This document shows positions 14,901 to 22,752 of a DNA stretch of 29,384 nt, in pieces. The position numbers and the translations under genes were made by a program. The first letter of the stretch is position 1. Every line of letters starts with the position of its first letter. Location of the stretch: NCBI GenBank assembly GCA_910580045.1, contig CAJTXF010000030.1, forward strand, positions 1 to 29,384. Direction: 5' to 3'. This stretch comes from an uncultured Eubacteriales bacterium (GTDB taxonomy: Bacteria; Bacillota; Clostridia; Oscillospirales; Acutalibacteraceae). The notes below the pieces were generated by a model. The model had not been told where the DNA came from and ran no database searches. It was given only the letters and a program-made list of their open reading frames with translations.

Positions 14901-16874
14901 TCAGTCCAGATACATCTCAAACTCAATCTCATGCCGCAGGGGGATGCCGTGCTTCCCTGTCTCCGGCAGCTTGGGATTGGCCTTGCGGGCGTATTCCAGG
15001 GAGCCCCGGTAGAACCTGGCCATGTCAAAGCCCTGCTTCTGATAGAATCCGATGGCCTCCAGATTGTCATTGGTGGTGATTGCGGCCAGAGCGCGGCAGT
15101 GCTGCTCTTTGGCGGCTGCTTTTACCCGGGCGATAAGCTCAGTGTCAATGCCCTGGCCGGGTATGCTGCTGTTCAGGAAGAGAATCTCGCACACACCGGC
15201 GGCAATGGAATAGGCGGCAAGGCCCACCAGCTTCCCGTCTGCCCAGGCCGCGGCAGCGGACAGCCTGGACATATCCACCGTCACTCCGCGGACAGGCCAG
15301 GTGAATGGGCAATGCTCCCGCAGAAAGGAGTTGGCCTGCTCCCGGCTGCTGTTGTCGATGGCTCCATAGCTCACCTGCACAGGCGCTTTTGTCTGTTCCG
15401 CCGCCTGGGGCGCGGGAGCAGGCACCGGGGCAGGCTGAGGCTGGGGCACAGGCTCTGGCTTAGGCGGGGCTGGCTGGGCGCTGACAGCGACGATTTCCGG
15501 CTCAGCGGCCGGGGCGGGAGGCGTGCCACCTGGGCCCAGGCGGTAGATTTTGACCCCGTAGGGAGGCAGCTCAATACAGCCGTTCAGCTCCCGGGCCTCC
15601 CCAGTGAACAAGTCCACAGCAGGGCCGTGGTAGTTCACATTGATGTTAAACCCACTCTGCTCCGCGTTGATGGCCACGAACACCGTCTCCTCCGGGCACT
15701 CCCGGCGGATGACAATCTGCTTGTTGAGCAGGGTCTCATTCTTATAATCCCCCTGGCTGAGGGCCTTGCTCTGGAGCTTGATTCTGCTGAGCTGGCCAAT
15801 GAACTTGGTCAGCTCGTTCTGCACCGGTGCCTCGAAACAGGGCCGGAGAGAGGGGTCGCCGTTTTTCTTGTCCCCGTCCGCGCCCCACTCGCTGCCGTAG
15901 TACAGGCAGGGAATGCCGGGCATACAGTACAGCATGGCGTACAGGCCGGGCAGCTGCTCTTTCTCTTTGAGGATGGTGTGAATACGGCTCACGTCATGGT
16001 TGTCCGCAAAGCACAGCAGATGCTCTCCCCGGTACAGGCACCAGTTTTCGCTGCCGAACTGGCGGTTCAGGGAGTGGGCTATCTCGAACATATTCTTATC
16101 ATTAAAGGAGGAGTACAGCCCCTTATAGCACTCGTAATTGGTGACGCTGTCCAGCATTTCCGGGTTCATAATCCGCCGGTAGTCCCCGTGAATCATCTCC
16201 CCCAGCAGGAAAAAGGCAGGGTCCTTCCCCTTTGTGAACTGGTGCAGGCGTCGGAGGAAGTTCTCGTCCAGCAGATAGGCCACGTCCAGCCGCAGGCCGT
16301 CAATCCCAAATTCCTCCATCCAGCCGCTGACGCATTCCAGCAGGTGGTCCACCACAGCCGGGTTCTGGAGATTCAGCTTCACCAGCTCGAAATGCCCCTC
16401 CCAGCCCTCGTACCACAGGCCGTCATTGTAGTTGGAGTTGCCCCCAAAGTTGATGTGGAACCAGTCCTTATAGGGGGAGCGCTCCCGGTTCTTCAGCACG
16501 TCCTGGAAGGCCCAGAACCCCCGGCCCACGTGGTTGAACACCCCGTCCAGCACCACCCGGATGCCCGCCTTGTGCAGGGCATTGCACACGTCCGCAAAAT
16601 CAGCGTTAGTGCCCAGGCGGGTGTCGATTTGGCGGAAATCCCGGGTGTCATAGCCGTGGGTATCAGACTCGAACACCGGGGAGAAGTACACCGCGCCGGT
16701 GTTGAGGGATTTCAGATGGTCCACCCAGTCAATGACCTTGCGGATGCGGGGCTGGGGGTTGGCGTCGTTCTCATAGGGCGCGCCGCAGAAGCCGATGGGG
16801 TAGATTTGGTAGAACATGGCGGAATTCTGCCAGCCGGGCTGGTTTTTCAGGTGGATGACTTGTGTATTGCTCAT
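14901..16874 (-). CDS. GH13 alpha-amylase-family glycosidase fused to a GNAT acetyltransferase domain
   Basis: A 657-aa chimera. Residues 15-445 are a GH13 (beta/alpha)8 barrel plus C-domain: DGVFNH (110-115), GLRLDVA (193-199, nucleophile D197), acid/base E226 in LLGEM, and FADNHD (289-294, D294). Residues 450-495 are a Pro/Ala/Gln-rich linker. Residues 500-657 form a GNAT domain with acetyl-CoA loop IPGQGIDTEL (571-580) and NDNLEAIGFYQKQGF (602-616). No signal peptide is present, so it should act in the cytoplasm on imported or stored alpha-glucans. I chose the ATG at 16874 (RBS AAAGGA); the frame is open to 17012. It is the last gene of the unit running from the M18 peptidase. The GNAT substrate is unknown. 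Confidence 0.92.
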   Translation of the reverse strand: MSNTQVIHLKNQPGWQNSAMFYQIYPIGFCGAPYENDANPQPRIRKVIDWVDHLKSLNTGAVYFSPVFESDTHGYDTRDFRQIDTRLGTNADFADVCNALHKAGIRVVLDGVFNHVGRGFWAFQDVLKNRERSPYKDWFHINFGGNSNYNDGLWYEGWEGHFELVKLNLQNPAVVDHLLECVSGWMEEFGIDGLRLDVAYLLDENFLRRLHQFTKGKDPAFFLLGEMIHGDYRRIMNPEMLDSVTNYECYKGLYSSFNDKNMFEIAHSLNRQFGSENWCLYRGEHLLCFADNHDVSRIHTILKEKEQLPGLYAMLYCMPGIPCLYYGSEWGADGDKKNGDPSLRPCFEAPVQNELTKFIGQLSRIKLQSKALSQGDYKNETLLNKQIVIRRECPEETVFVAINAEQSGFNINVNYHGPAVDLFTGEARELNGCIELPPYGVKIYRLGPGGTPPAPAAEPEIVAVSAQPAPPKPEPVPQPQPAPVPAPAPQAAEQTKAPVQVSYGAIDNSSREQANSFLREHCPFTWPVRGVTVDMSRLSAAAAWADGKLVGLAAYSIAAGVCEILFLNSSIPGQGIDTELIARVKAAAKEQHCRALAAITTNDNLEAIGFYQKQGFDMARFYRGSLEYARKANPKLPETGKHGIPLRHEIEFEMYLD

Positions 16875-16950
16875 GGTTTTCTTATCCTTTCTATGCCTGT
16901 CTGTGCTTATGGCCTGTGTATTTGCAACCCACAGTTGTGAATATGGGCTT

Positions 16951-17349
16951 TTAACATTCCGGGCGGGTCTCCATTTGGCCGCAGAGCATGGTATAGAAGC
17001 CGGACTTCTCATAAAACGGCCGCAGCCTCTCCTCGCCGTAGATAACGGAAACCATATAGATATGGTCAGCCTTCAAGCGGTTGATTGCCCGGTTCATCAG
17101 CTCTGTGCCGATGCCCTTGCCCTGGTAATCCGGGCGCACCATCACGTCTTGGATATAGGCGCCGGTCACACCGTTGCTCACCACATCCAAAAAGCCCACC
17201 AGTTCGTCCCCGTCATAGCAGGCGATTTGAAGGTAGTCCCGCAGGGCAGGGTTTCTCAGCTCTGCCTCCATACCGCCCCAGCCCACCGAGCGCCGCAGGG
17301 CGGCGATGCTCTCCGGGGAGGCGCCGGGGTTAGTCTTGTATTCCAGCAT
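16951..17349 (-). CDS. GNAT-family N-acetyltransferase
   Basis: A complete small GNAT of 132 aa. The acetyl-CoA binding motif is VRPDYQGKGIG (71-81), preceded by strand GAYIQDVM, and the C-terminal motif is LRPFYEKSGFYTM. The N-terminus NPGASPESIAALRRSVGW is typical of a Firmicutes GNAT clade often annotated as acting on small amines; the substrate is not known. I chose the ATG at 17349 because AAAGGAG precedes it; the frame runs open into the upstream hydrolase gene. It lies 40 nt after the hydrolase and 76 nt before the GH13-GNAT gene in the same direction. Confidence 0.92.
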   Translation of the reverse strand: MLEYKTNPGASPESIAALRRSVGWGGMEAELRNPALRDYLQIACYDGDELVGFLDVVSNGVTGAYIQDVMVRPDYQGKGIGTELMNRAINRLKADHIYMVSVIYGEERLRPFYEKSGFYTMLCGQMETRPEC

Positions 17350-17389
17350 GGATTTCTCCTTTTCCAATCGGGGTGAGAATTCTGCCGGC

Positions 17390-18313
17390 TTATGCTTCCA
17401 GGAAGCTGAGAACCGCGCGGGTATATTTTTCCGGCTCTTCTGTTCTGGGGAAATGCCCGCTGTTCTCAAAAATCTCCCGCGTTACATTCCGCCCCCTGCT
17501 CAACAGATAATCCGTCTGATACTTTGTGCACGCGGGGTCATATTTTCCATTAAGCAACAGAATGGGAAGAGCAATCTCCTGGGCCAGCGGCAAAAAATTA
17601 TCCAGCATGGTCACTCTTTTCCCGGAAGCGTCCTCTTGCGCCGGGCCGGTCTCCAGCAGCTTTTTCAAGTGCCTCTCCCCTTTGGCCCGCATCTCATCAT
17701 GAATGCCTCTGGTGTCCATGCTTTGCCAGTATTCCTCAAAGGAAATGCCGTGCAGGTAGTTTCCGAGCTTTGGGTCCTCTACATAGTTCAGCAGGGTCAT
17801 CAAATCATTGGGGGTCTCCTGCCCGCCGGGATAGTCTGGGGCCTTCAGCTTTTCGCAGAGCTTGCTGGCTTCCGGATTACCCAGGCTTTCGATATGCCCG
17901 CTTACATATTCCGCCACGGATTTTGCGGAATCCTCAAACCACAGGGAGGGGCATTCCAGAATCACCTTTTGGATGGATTCCGGATGCCGGTAGGCGTATA
18001 GGATTGCGAGCATGCCTCCATAGGAATGGCCCAGGATGTTCCACTGCTCTATGCCAAAGGATTTCCGCATTTCCTCCAGCATCTCCACCTGGTACTCCAT
18101 GCTGTAATCTTCATCCTCGCCGATTGCATCTGAGCGGAGAACCCCGAACTGGTCAAAGAGAATGACCCTTATTTTTTCGCCCAAGGCTTTGGCCTGGTTC
18201 ACGAAATCCAAGCAGCTGGCCCCCGGGCCGCCGTGAAGATATAAGAGCGTATTCCTGTGTTCTGCTCCATACGCTTCATAATAAATTTTATGGGAAAAAA
18301 CATCCACAAACAT
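17390..18313 (-). CDS. Alpha/beta hydrolase, proline iminopeptidase-like
   Basis: A 307-aa alpha/beta-hydrolase of the S33 type. The oxyanion motif is HGGPG (27-31), the nucleophile elbow GHSYGG (95-100, S97), the acid D259 in GKYDPAC and the base H287 in SGHF. The usual prolyl iminopeptidase segment DQRGxGRS reads DQFGVLRSD (54-62), and the family's N-terminal-amine-binding glutamates cannot be confirmed by eye, so a different peptidase or ester substrate is possible. RBS GAGGAGGG precedes the start. It begins 13 nt after the M18 aminopeptidase stop, consistent with a peptide-degrading operon. Confidence 0.85.
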   Translation of the reverse strand: MFVDVFSHKIYYEAYGAEHRNTLLYLHGGPGASCLDFVNQAKALGEKIRVILFDQFGVLRSDAIGEDEDYSMEYQVEMLEEMRKSFGIEQWNILGHSYGGMLAILYAYRHPESIQKVILECPSLWFEDSAKSVAEYVSGHIESLGNPEASKLCEKLKAPDYPGGQETPNDLMTLLNYVEDPKLGNYLHGISFEEYWQSMDTRGIHDEMRAKGERHLKKLLETGPAQEDASGKRVTMLDNFLPLAQEIALPILLLNGKYDPACTKYQTDYLLSRGRNVTREIFENSGHFPRTEEPEKYTRAVLSFLEA

Positions 18314-18326
18314 CCTGCGCCCTCCT

Positions 18327-19634
18327 CTAGCCCAAGCGGCAGCTGTTCCCCTCCCAGCTGAACACGCTGTTATAGAAGGCTGTCATGGCTTCAATCATAT
18401 GATTCAAATCTTCCCGTCCCCCTGTCTCATAGGGGGAGTGCATGGCCAGCTGCGCCAGTCCAATATCCACTGTGGGGAACGCCGCCTGGGCCCCGGAAAT
18501 CAGCCCCAGCGTGCCGCCGCCCGGCGCGGACGAGTTGTTATAGTAATCCTGGGCGGGCACCTCAGCCTTTTCGCAGATGCGCTTGAACAGGGCGGCAGTG
18601 GCCCCGTCCGTGGCGTAGCGGCTGCTGTGCTTGATAACCACGCCCCCGTTCAGATAGCAGCGGCTGGTGGGGTCTGCCTTGTCCGGGTAATTGGGGTGCA
18701 CCGCGTGGGCGTTGTCCGCGGAGAGGAGCATCCCGCTTGCAATGGCCCGCTGGCGCTGCTCCTCGTCTTTCCCGGCCCAGGCGCAGATACGGGCAATGGC
18801 GTCTTTTAGGAGAGTGGAGCCCGCCCCCTGCCGGGTGGCGCTGCCTGTCTCCTCACTGTCAAAGATTACGCAGATTGTGCAGTTCTCTGAGTTCTCACTC
18901 TGTAAAAAGGCGGTGACAGCAGAGAATGCGCACTCTAAATCGTCCAGCTTTGGCGCGGCGATGAACTCCTCTGCCGCCCCGAACACGGTGCCCCGGGCCC
19001 GGTTGTACAGGTACAAATCGTGGGAGAGGATGTCCTCCTTCTTTACTCCCACCCGCTCTGCCGCCAGGGCCAGCAAATCCGCCTCGCTGCCCCCGAACAG
19101 GGGCAGGGTGTCCCGCTGGGGGTTCACCTTGCTGCCGTTGTTGGCCTCCCGGTTCATGTGGATGGCCAGGCTGGGGATGACCAGCAAATCCCGGTGCAAA
19201 TCCACCAGCTGCATCCGCAGGCCCTCCTCTGTGCGGATGGCCAGCCGCCCGGCAGCGGAGAGGGGCCTGTCCAGCCAGAGGTTCAGGGTCATGCCCCCAT
19301 AGACCTCTGTGTTCAGCTTGGTATATTTCCCGTCGCAGGCCTTCATCTCCGGCGCGGCTTTCACCTGGAAACAGGGAGAATCCCCGTGGGGCGCGGCCAC
19401 GGAGAAAGCCCGGAAGTCCTTCTTCGGGCAGCGGAAGGCCAAAATGCTGCTCATGCTCCGGGTGGTGAAATACCCCTGCCCGGCCTGAAGCTCCCAGGGC
19501 TGCTGCTCGGTGAGCTCAATAAAACCAGCGTGAAGCAGGAGGGCCCGCACAGCATTCACTGTGTGGAAGGCAGTAGGGCTGCTCTCAATAAAGTCAAAAA
19601 ACCGGTTGGTCAGGATGGCTTCCATTTCAGTCAT
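18327..19634 (-). CDS. M18-family zinc aminopeptidase
   Basis: A 435-aa cytoplasmic metallo-aminopeptidase of family M18 (aspartyl aminopeptidase-like). Conserved segments are all present: APHGDSP (first zinc ligand), NTEVYGGM, HMNREANNGSKVNPQ, the catalytic/zinc segment DSEETGSATRQGAGS, SADNAHAVHPNYPDK, GGVVIKHSSRYATDG, and a final MHSPYETGG containing the last His ligand. I chose the ATG at 19634 because AGAAGG lies 10 nt upstream; an ATG at 19655 would add seven residues but lacks a clear RBS. It is the first gene of a unit driven from the promoter at 19795-19823 behind a folded leader of about 150 nt. Confidence 0.93.
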   Translation of the reverse strand: MTEMEAILTNRFFDFIESSPTAFHTVNAVRALLLHAGFIELTEQQPWELQAGQGYFTTRSMSSILAFRCPKKDFRAFSVAAPHGDSPCFQVKAAPEMKACDGKYTKLNTEVYGGMTLNLWLDRPLSAAGRLAIRTEEGLRMQLVDLHRDLLVIPSLAIHMNREANNGSKVNPQRDTLPLFGGSEADLLALAAERVGVKKEDILSHDLYLYNRARGTVFGAAEEFIAAPKLDDLECAFSAVTAFLQSENSENCTICVIFDSEETGSATRQGAGSTLLKDAIARICAWAGKDEEQRQRAIASGMLLSADNAHAVHPNYPDKADPTSRCYLNGGVVIKHSSRYATDGATAALFKRICEKAEVPAQDYYNNSSAPGGGTLGLISGAQAAFPTVDIGLAQLAMHSPYETGGREDLNHMIEAMTAFYNSVFSWEGNSCRLG

Positions 19635-19655
19635 GTCTAAGATACCTTCTTTCAT

Positions 19656-19790
19656 AATCCCAAATTTTGGCTGTGCCTGTGCGCGGATGTCACGATAGAG
19701 TCAGAGCCTGCGCTCTGGATAGAGGCCGGGCCTGCCGGTTCGGCCGGTACTAATTCCCGCCGGGGACCAGCGCCTCAAGCCGTCAACTGT
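19656..19790 (-). other. Structured 5' leader of the M18 aminopeptidase operon
   Basis: Read on the minus strand, the leader after the predicted transcription start can close GAGGC with GCCTC about 50 nt later around a GC-rich interior containing CCGG repeats. A perfect hairpin CAGAGC-GCAG-GCTCTG follows. I compared it by eye with TPP, FMN, SAM, cobalamin, lysine, glycine, THF, guanidine and T-box signatures and saw none. Confidence 0.4.
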
Positions 19791-19794
19791 TCTC

Positions 19795-19823
19795 ATAATA
19801 GCACATTTTAACCTGTAAAGCAA
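19795..19823 (-). promoter_or_regulatory. Promoter of the M18 aminopeptidase operon
   Basis: On the minus strand TTGCTT (19818-19823) and TATTAT (19795-19800) are separated by exactly 17 nt in an AT-rich patch between the GH127 stop and the folded leader. Confidence 0.7.
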
Positions 19824-19864
19824 GAAGAATATTTGGGAGAATAAGACAAAACCTTTGCATAGGC

Positions 19865-21757
19865 TCACTGGCGGGATGTGGGCATCCAGGCCTCCATGGC
19901 CTGGTCATAGTCCTGCCCTGTACTGGCATAGTCTGCCAAAAGAAGGGGTCCTTCTGCTGTCTCTGCCCATACCCCCAGCATGGCTGGAAAGGGAAGTTCG
20001 TCCGACTTGGCCCGGTGGGCAGCCACCCAGCCCTTTTCGTTATTTTGGAAGTGGACAGGGCTGCCCGCTGCCGCTCCGCCCAGGGATTGCTCCCGGGCCA
20101 GGACCAGGGGCCCCCGGCAGAGGGCCACATGGGGCGGCAGAGCCTCCCCGTCCGGGCCCAGCTGCCAGGAGCCCAAGGCCCGGACCTCCATGGGGAACAC
20201 CAGCTCTATCCGGTCCCCATCCCGCCAGGTGCGGGTGAGCTCCAGCCAGCCGGGGTTCGCGCTGAGGGCGCTGCCATTGAGCGCTGCCTGGGGCGCGGCG
20301 CACCACTCCGGGCAGCGCAGGGCCAGGGTGAATTCCTCAGGTTCTGCCAGGGACAGGCTCAGAATTACCTGCTCCTCCACAGGGTATCCGGTGTCCACTG
20401 TGAGCTGGAGCTTCTGCCCGCTGGGGGCAGGCAGGGACATTACCCCAGGCAGGTACAGGCACAGGGCCAGGCCGTCCCGGCGGAGCAGGGCGCTGGCAGC
20501 GGGAGCCATCCCCAGCCCGGCAGCGCCAATGGCCGCGCAGCAGCCATAGATGGTGTTGTCCGCCATGACCATTCTGCCGCCCACTGCCTGGCCCCGACAG
20601 CCTGCCCGCAGGGGGCTGTAGCTGTCAAAGGGAAGCCAGCCATTGGGGGAGAGGGGGTCCCTGGGCACCTGGTTTCTGTTCACAGCGCCCAGCAGGGCGT
20701 TATAGGCAGAGCGCTCTATGTGGTCCGCGAAAACAGGCTCCCCGGTATAGAGCAGCAGTTGGCAGCAGAGCTTCATCCAAGTGACCGTGACACAGGTCTC
20801 CTGCATGATTCCTGTGAAAGCAGGGTCTGCCTGGCCCAGCCGGGAGTGGTCGAACAGCTCGTGGGTGCAGCCCGCGCTGCCGATGATGGTAATGTCCGAG
20901 TCCATTACCCGCCGCCCAAAGTTTACCGCGGCCTGGGCCCATTCCGGCTTTCCCGCGGCCCGGGCGTATTCCAACAGCCCCTCAAAGCAGGACATCATCT
21001 CATAGGCCTTGGTCACTGGGTACTGCCAGGGCTCCAGCTTATCTTCCAGGGCCAGCCGGAACAGGTTGGCGGAGAGGATGCCCCCCTGCTCCACAATGTA
21101 CCCGGCAAAGTCCAAAAGCCTTTGCTCCCCGGTCATGTTGTACAGGAGGATGATGGGCTCCAGCAGGGAGGAGGAGTTCATCCCCTCCCAGAAGTTTGAG
21201 GTCTGGCGGATGTCCTTTTGTCCTGGGCCCGGGCCGATATGCTCCAGGATATATCCTGCGTGGCGGAGCATGGCCTCCAGCGTTTGGGCCTTAAGGGCCT
21301 GGTCCTGGCAGATGTCATAGAAAAACTCCATGCCCAGCAGTATGTACTTCCGGCCCCACAAATCCCAGCCCTGGAATTCCACCTCCACCGGATAGCAGGA
21401 GAAGCGCCCCAGAGGGTCCTGGGCAGTGAGCATGTCCCGGAGGGTATCCTCCAGCTGGCGGTAGAGCCGGGCGTCCTGGGTGTAGGCATAGATTAGAGAG
21501 CCGCCCCGCATCAGCTTGCCCCAGTACTCGCAGCGCCAGCCCAAATCTTTGTCAGCTTCCGTGCGGAACTGCCGGACAAACCGGGCCCAGAGCTCCGCGT
21601 CCAGAAGCTGGTGCTCCTGGATGAACCGGACGGCCTCATCCAGTGGGCCGGTATATTGGAAAGAGCCGGGAGGCGGCAGGAACAAGGAGTCGGTGGAGAG
21701 CCGGGGACGGTGGGCGGGGGAGCCTGCCAGAAGGCGAACCTGGGAGGGAGTCAGCAT
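19865..21757 (-). CDS. GH127-family (DUF1680) beta-L-arabinofuranosidase-like enzyme 1
   Basis: A 630-aa (alpha/alpha)6-barrel glycosidase of the DUF1680/GH127 clan. The residues of the zinc-thiolate site of characterised GH127 enzymes can be placed: E300 in CTHELF, E320 and C322 in QETC, and the C406-C407 pair in YGCC. Retaining enzymes of this kind use a cysteine nucleophile to release beta-L-arabinofuranose. The spacing between the two glutamates (20) is longer than in enzyme 2 (16), so it belongs to another subfamily and may have another substrate. No signal peptide is present. I chose the ATG at 21757, 8 nt after AAGGA; the ATG at 21766 abuts the RBS. The promoter is at 21813-21841. Confidence 0.87.
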   Translation of the reverse strand: MLTPSQVRLLAGSPAHRPRLSTDSLFLPPPGSFQYTGPLDEAVRFIQEHQLLDAELWARFVRQFRTEADKDLGWRCEYWGKLMRGGSLIYAYTQDARLYRQLEDTLRDMLTAQDPLGRFSCYPVEVEFQGWDLWGRKYILLGMEFFYDICQDQALKAQTLEAMLRHAGYILEHIGPGPGQKDIRQTSNFWEGMNSSSLLEPIILLYNMTGEQRLLDFAGYIVEQGGILSANLFRLALEDKLEPWQYPVTKAYEMMSCFEGLLEYARAAGKPEWAQAAVNFGRRVMDSDITIIGSAGCTHELFDHSRLGQADPAFTGIMQETCVTVTWMKLCCQLLLYTGEPVFADHIERSAYNALLGAVNRNQVPRDPLSPNGWLPFDSYSPLRAGCRGQAVGGRMVMADNTIYGCCAAIGAAGLGMAPAASALLRRDGLALCLYLPGVMSLPAPSGQKLQLTVDTGYPVEEQVILSLSLAEPEEFTLALRCPEWCAAPQAALNGSALSANPGWLELTRTWRDGDRIELVFPMEVRALGSWQLGPDGEALPPHVALCRGPLVLAREQSLGGAAAGSPVHFQNNEKGWVAAHRAKSDELPFPAMLGVWAETAEGPLLLADYASTGQDYDQAMEAWMPTSRQ

Positions 21758-21787
21758 AAGAATCATCCTTTTTATTAAGAGAGTTTG

Positions 21788-21841
21788 GCCGCCCGGGGCG
21801 GCTGTTTGTGTCATTATACGACTTGGGAGGCAGAATGTAAA
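21788..21841 (-). promoter_or_regulatory. Strong promoter and 5'-terminal hairpin of GH127 enzyme 1
   Basis: On the minus strand TTTACA (21836-21841) and TATAAT (21813-21818) are 17 nt apart, a near-consensus sigma-A promoter. The predicted start near 21806 is followed almost at once by a 6-bp GC hairpin (GCCGCC/GGCGGC, 21788-21802), which could protect the mRNA 5' end or act in control. Confidence 0.8.
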
Positions 21842-21887
21842 GGGCGCGGCCCGGATTTCTTCTGGAGGGGAATCCAGGGAAAACTTA

Positions 21888-21921
21888 TTGCAATTTTCGG
21901 CCTGTTGGTATATGATACCAA
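21888..21921 (+). promoter_or_regulatory. Promoter overlapped by a 17-nt palindromic operator
   Basis: TTGCAA (21888-21893) and TATGAT (21911-21916) are 17 nt apart on the plus strand. The -10 lies inside the perfect palindrome TTGGTAT-ATG-ATACCAA (21905-21921). Its TTGGT/ACCAA ends resemble sites of FCD-type GntR repressors that respond to sugar acids, but no regulator gene is in the window, so the family is inference. Confidence 0.55.
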
Positions 21922-22003
21922 TGGGCGGGGCTGACGGTATTATCCTAGCTCCACAGGCCCCACACACTATGGGGCAGAAATTGAAATATACCCATGAAAC
22001 GTA

Positions 22004-22032
22004 TTGCGTTTTGGATATGTTTGGGGTATAAT
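22004..22032 (+). promoter_or_regulatory. Promoter for the rightward arabinoside operon
   Basis: TTGCGT (22004-22009) and TATAAT (22027-22032) are 17 nt apart on the plus strand, the nearest good promoter to the genes at 22180-29215. The 422-nt gap 21758-22179 therefore holds three promoters, one operator-like palindrome and possibly one small ORF. Confidence 0.75.
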
Positions 22033-22071
22033 TTTAGCTGAGTAGGACAAGAGAAGAGGGCGAAAAAGGAA

Positions 22072-22170
22072 ATGCCGTTCAAGTTGGCAGATGGTACTCT
22101 TTCCCTTTTGTATGATTTAGGTGAGCCTTCTGGGATTCCTGCCGCTATTTCATTATGGTTTTACGGATGA
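22072..22170 (+). CDS. Possible 32-codon leader ORF (uncertain)
   Basis: An ATG at 22072 opens a 32-codon frame (MPFKLADGTLSLLYDLGEPS at its start) ending in TGA at 22168-22170. It lies right after the promoter at 22004-22032 and in the same frame as the next gene, separated from it only by TGA TTA TAA ACA. A purine-rich GGA lies too close to the ATG for ideal initiation, while GAGGG is about 12 nt away. It could be a leader peptide, the broken start of the next gene, or chance. Confidence 0.2.
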   Translation: MPFKLADGTLSLLYDLGEPSGIPAAISLWFYG

Positions 22171-22179
22171 TTATAAACA

Positions 22180-22743
22180 ATGAAAACAAGCAGTGAGTAT
22201 ATTTTCCCCGAGCCATCCCCCTGGAAACCGGCGCGGACACATCTTCTCGCAGGGAATGAGAAACTGCAAATCTGCGGGATAGAATGTGAGTGTTTAGGTA
22301 TTTTCTCGGAGAACCATACCGTTACAATCGATTTGTATTCGGAATGGTCCCCGGAAGACTTTCTTATCTTTTTTGTGGAGAAAAGTGAAATAAACGGAAC
22401 TCCCTGCCAGTTCCTGGATGGACGCCAATACCGGCCGGATGAAACCAGCCGCGGGCGGGAGGACATAGAGGCTCTTTGCCAGGGGTACGGGAAGGAAATG
22501 GAGAGCGGGAGGTGGCTCCACCGCATCCTTCTGGCCCATCCCACAGGGGCCCTGGTGGAGGCCCTGTACCTTGTGCTCAAAGCGGCCTGGAAGCGGCTGG
22601 AGCCCAGCGCTCCGGTTCTGTGCACGGAACTTCATTATACGAAAGAGGGCTTCCGGACTAGAGATTTCTCCGCCCATGAGGGTATCTGCCCGGTCTCATT
22701 CCAGGTGGAGCAAAGCCCCTTGCCCCGGAAACCCGAAAACTGA
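22180..22743 (+). CDS. Hypothetical protein, first gene of the arabinoside operon
   Basis: A 187-aa protein I do not recognise. It looks soluble: no signal peptide or membrane helix. The first third is rich in beta-forming residues (KLQICGIECECLGIF, TVTIDLYSEW), the middle is acidic and helical (RGREDIEALCQGYGKEME), and the region LLAHPTGALVEALYLVLKAAW (about 117-137) is the most hydrophobic helix. The 5' part has lower GC than its neighbours. No clear RBS precedes the ATG, and two in-frame stops lie just upstream, so the start could be disturbed. It is downstream of the promoter at 22004-22032 and 51 nt before GH127 enzyme 2. A sugar-sensing or accessory role is possible but unsupported. Confidence 0.6.
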   Translation: MKTSSEYIFPEPSPWKPARTHLLAGNEKLQICGIECECLGIFSENHTVTIDLYSEWSPEDFLIFFVEKSEINGTPCQFLDGRQYRPDETSRGREDIEALCQGYGKEMESGRWLHRILLAHPTGALVEALYLVLKAAWKRLEPSAPVLCTELHYTKEGFRTRDFSAHEGICPVSFQVEQSPLPRKPEN

Positions 22744-22752
22744 CGCAAGTAC

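Noticed and set aside
14565..16940. 791-codon open frame on the plus strand opposite the GH13-GNAT gene
   Set aside because: The translation resembles no family and mirrors the codon bias of the real gene, which has intact catalytic motifs, an RBS and a terminator.
19656..19790. T-box or known riboswitch in the M18 leader
   Set aside because: No T-box GGUGG/ACC antiterminator bulge and no core of TPP, FMN, SAM, lysine, glycine, cobalamin, THF or guanidine classes could be found by eye.
21993..22007. Catabolite-responsive (cre) site near the rightward promoter
   Set aside because: TGAAACGTATTGC lacks one base of the TGNAANCG spacing that CcpA sites require.
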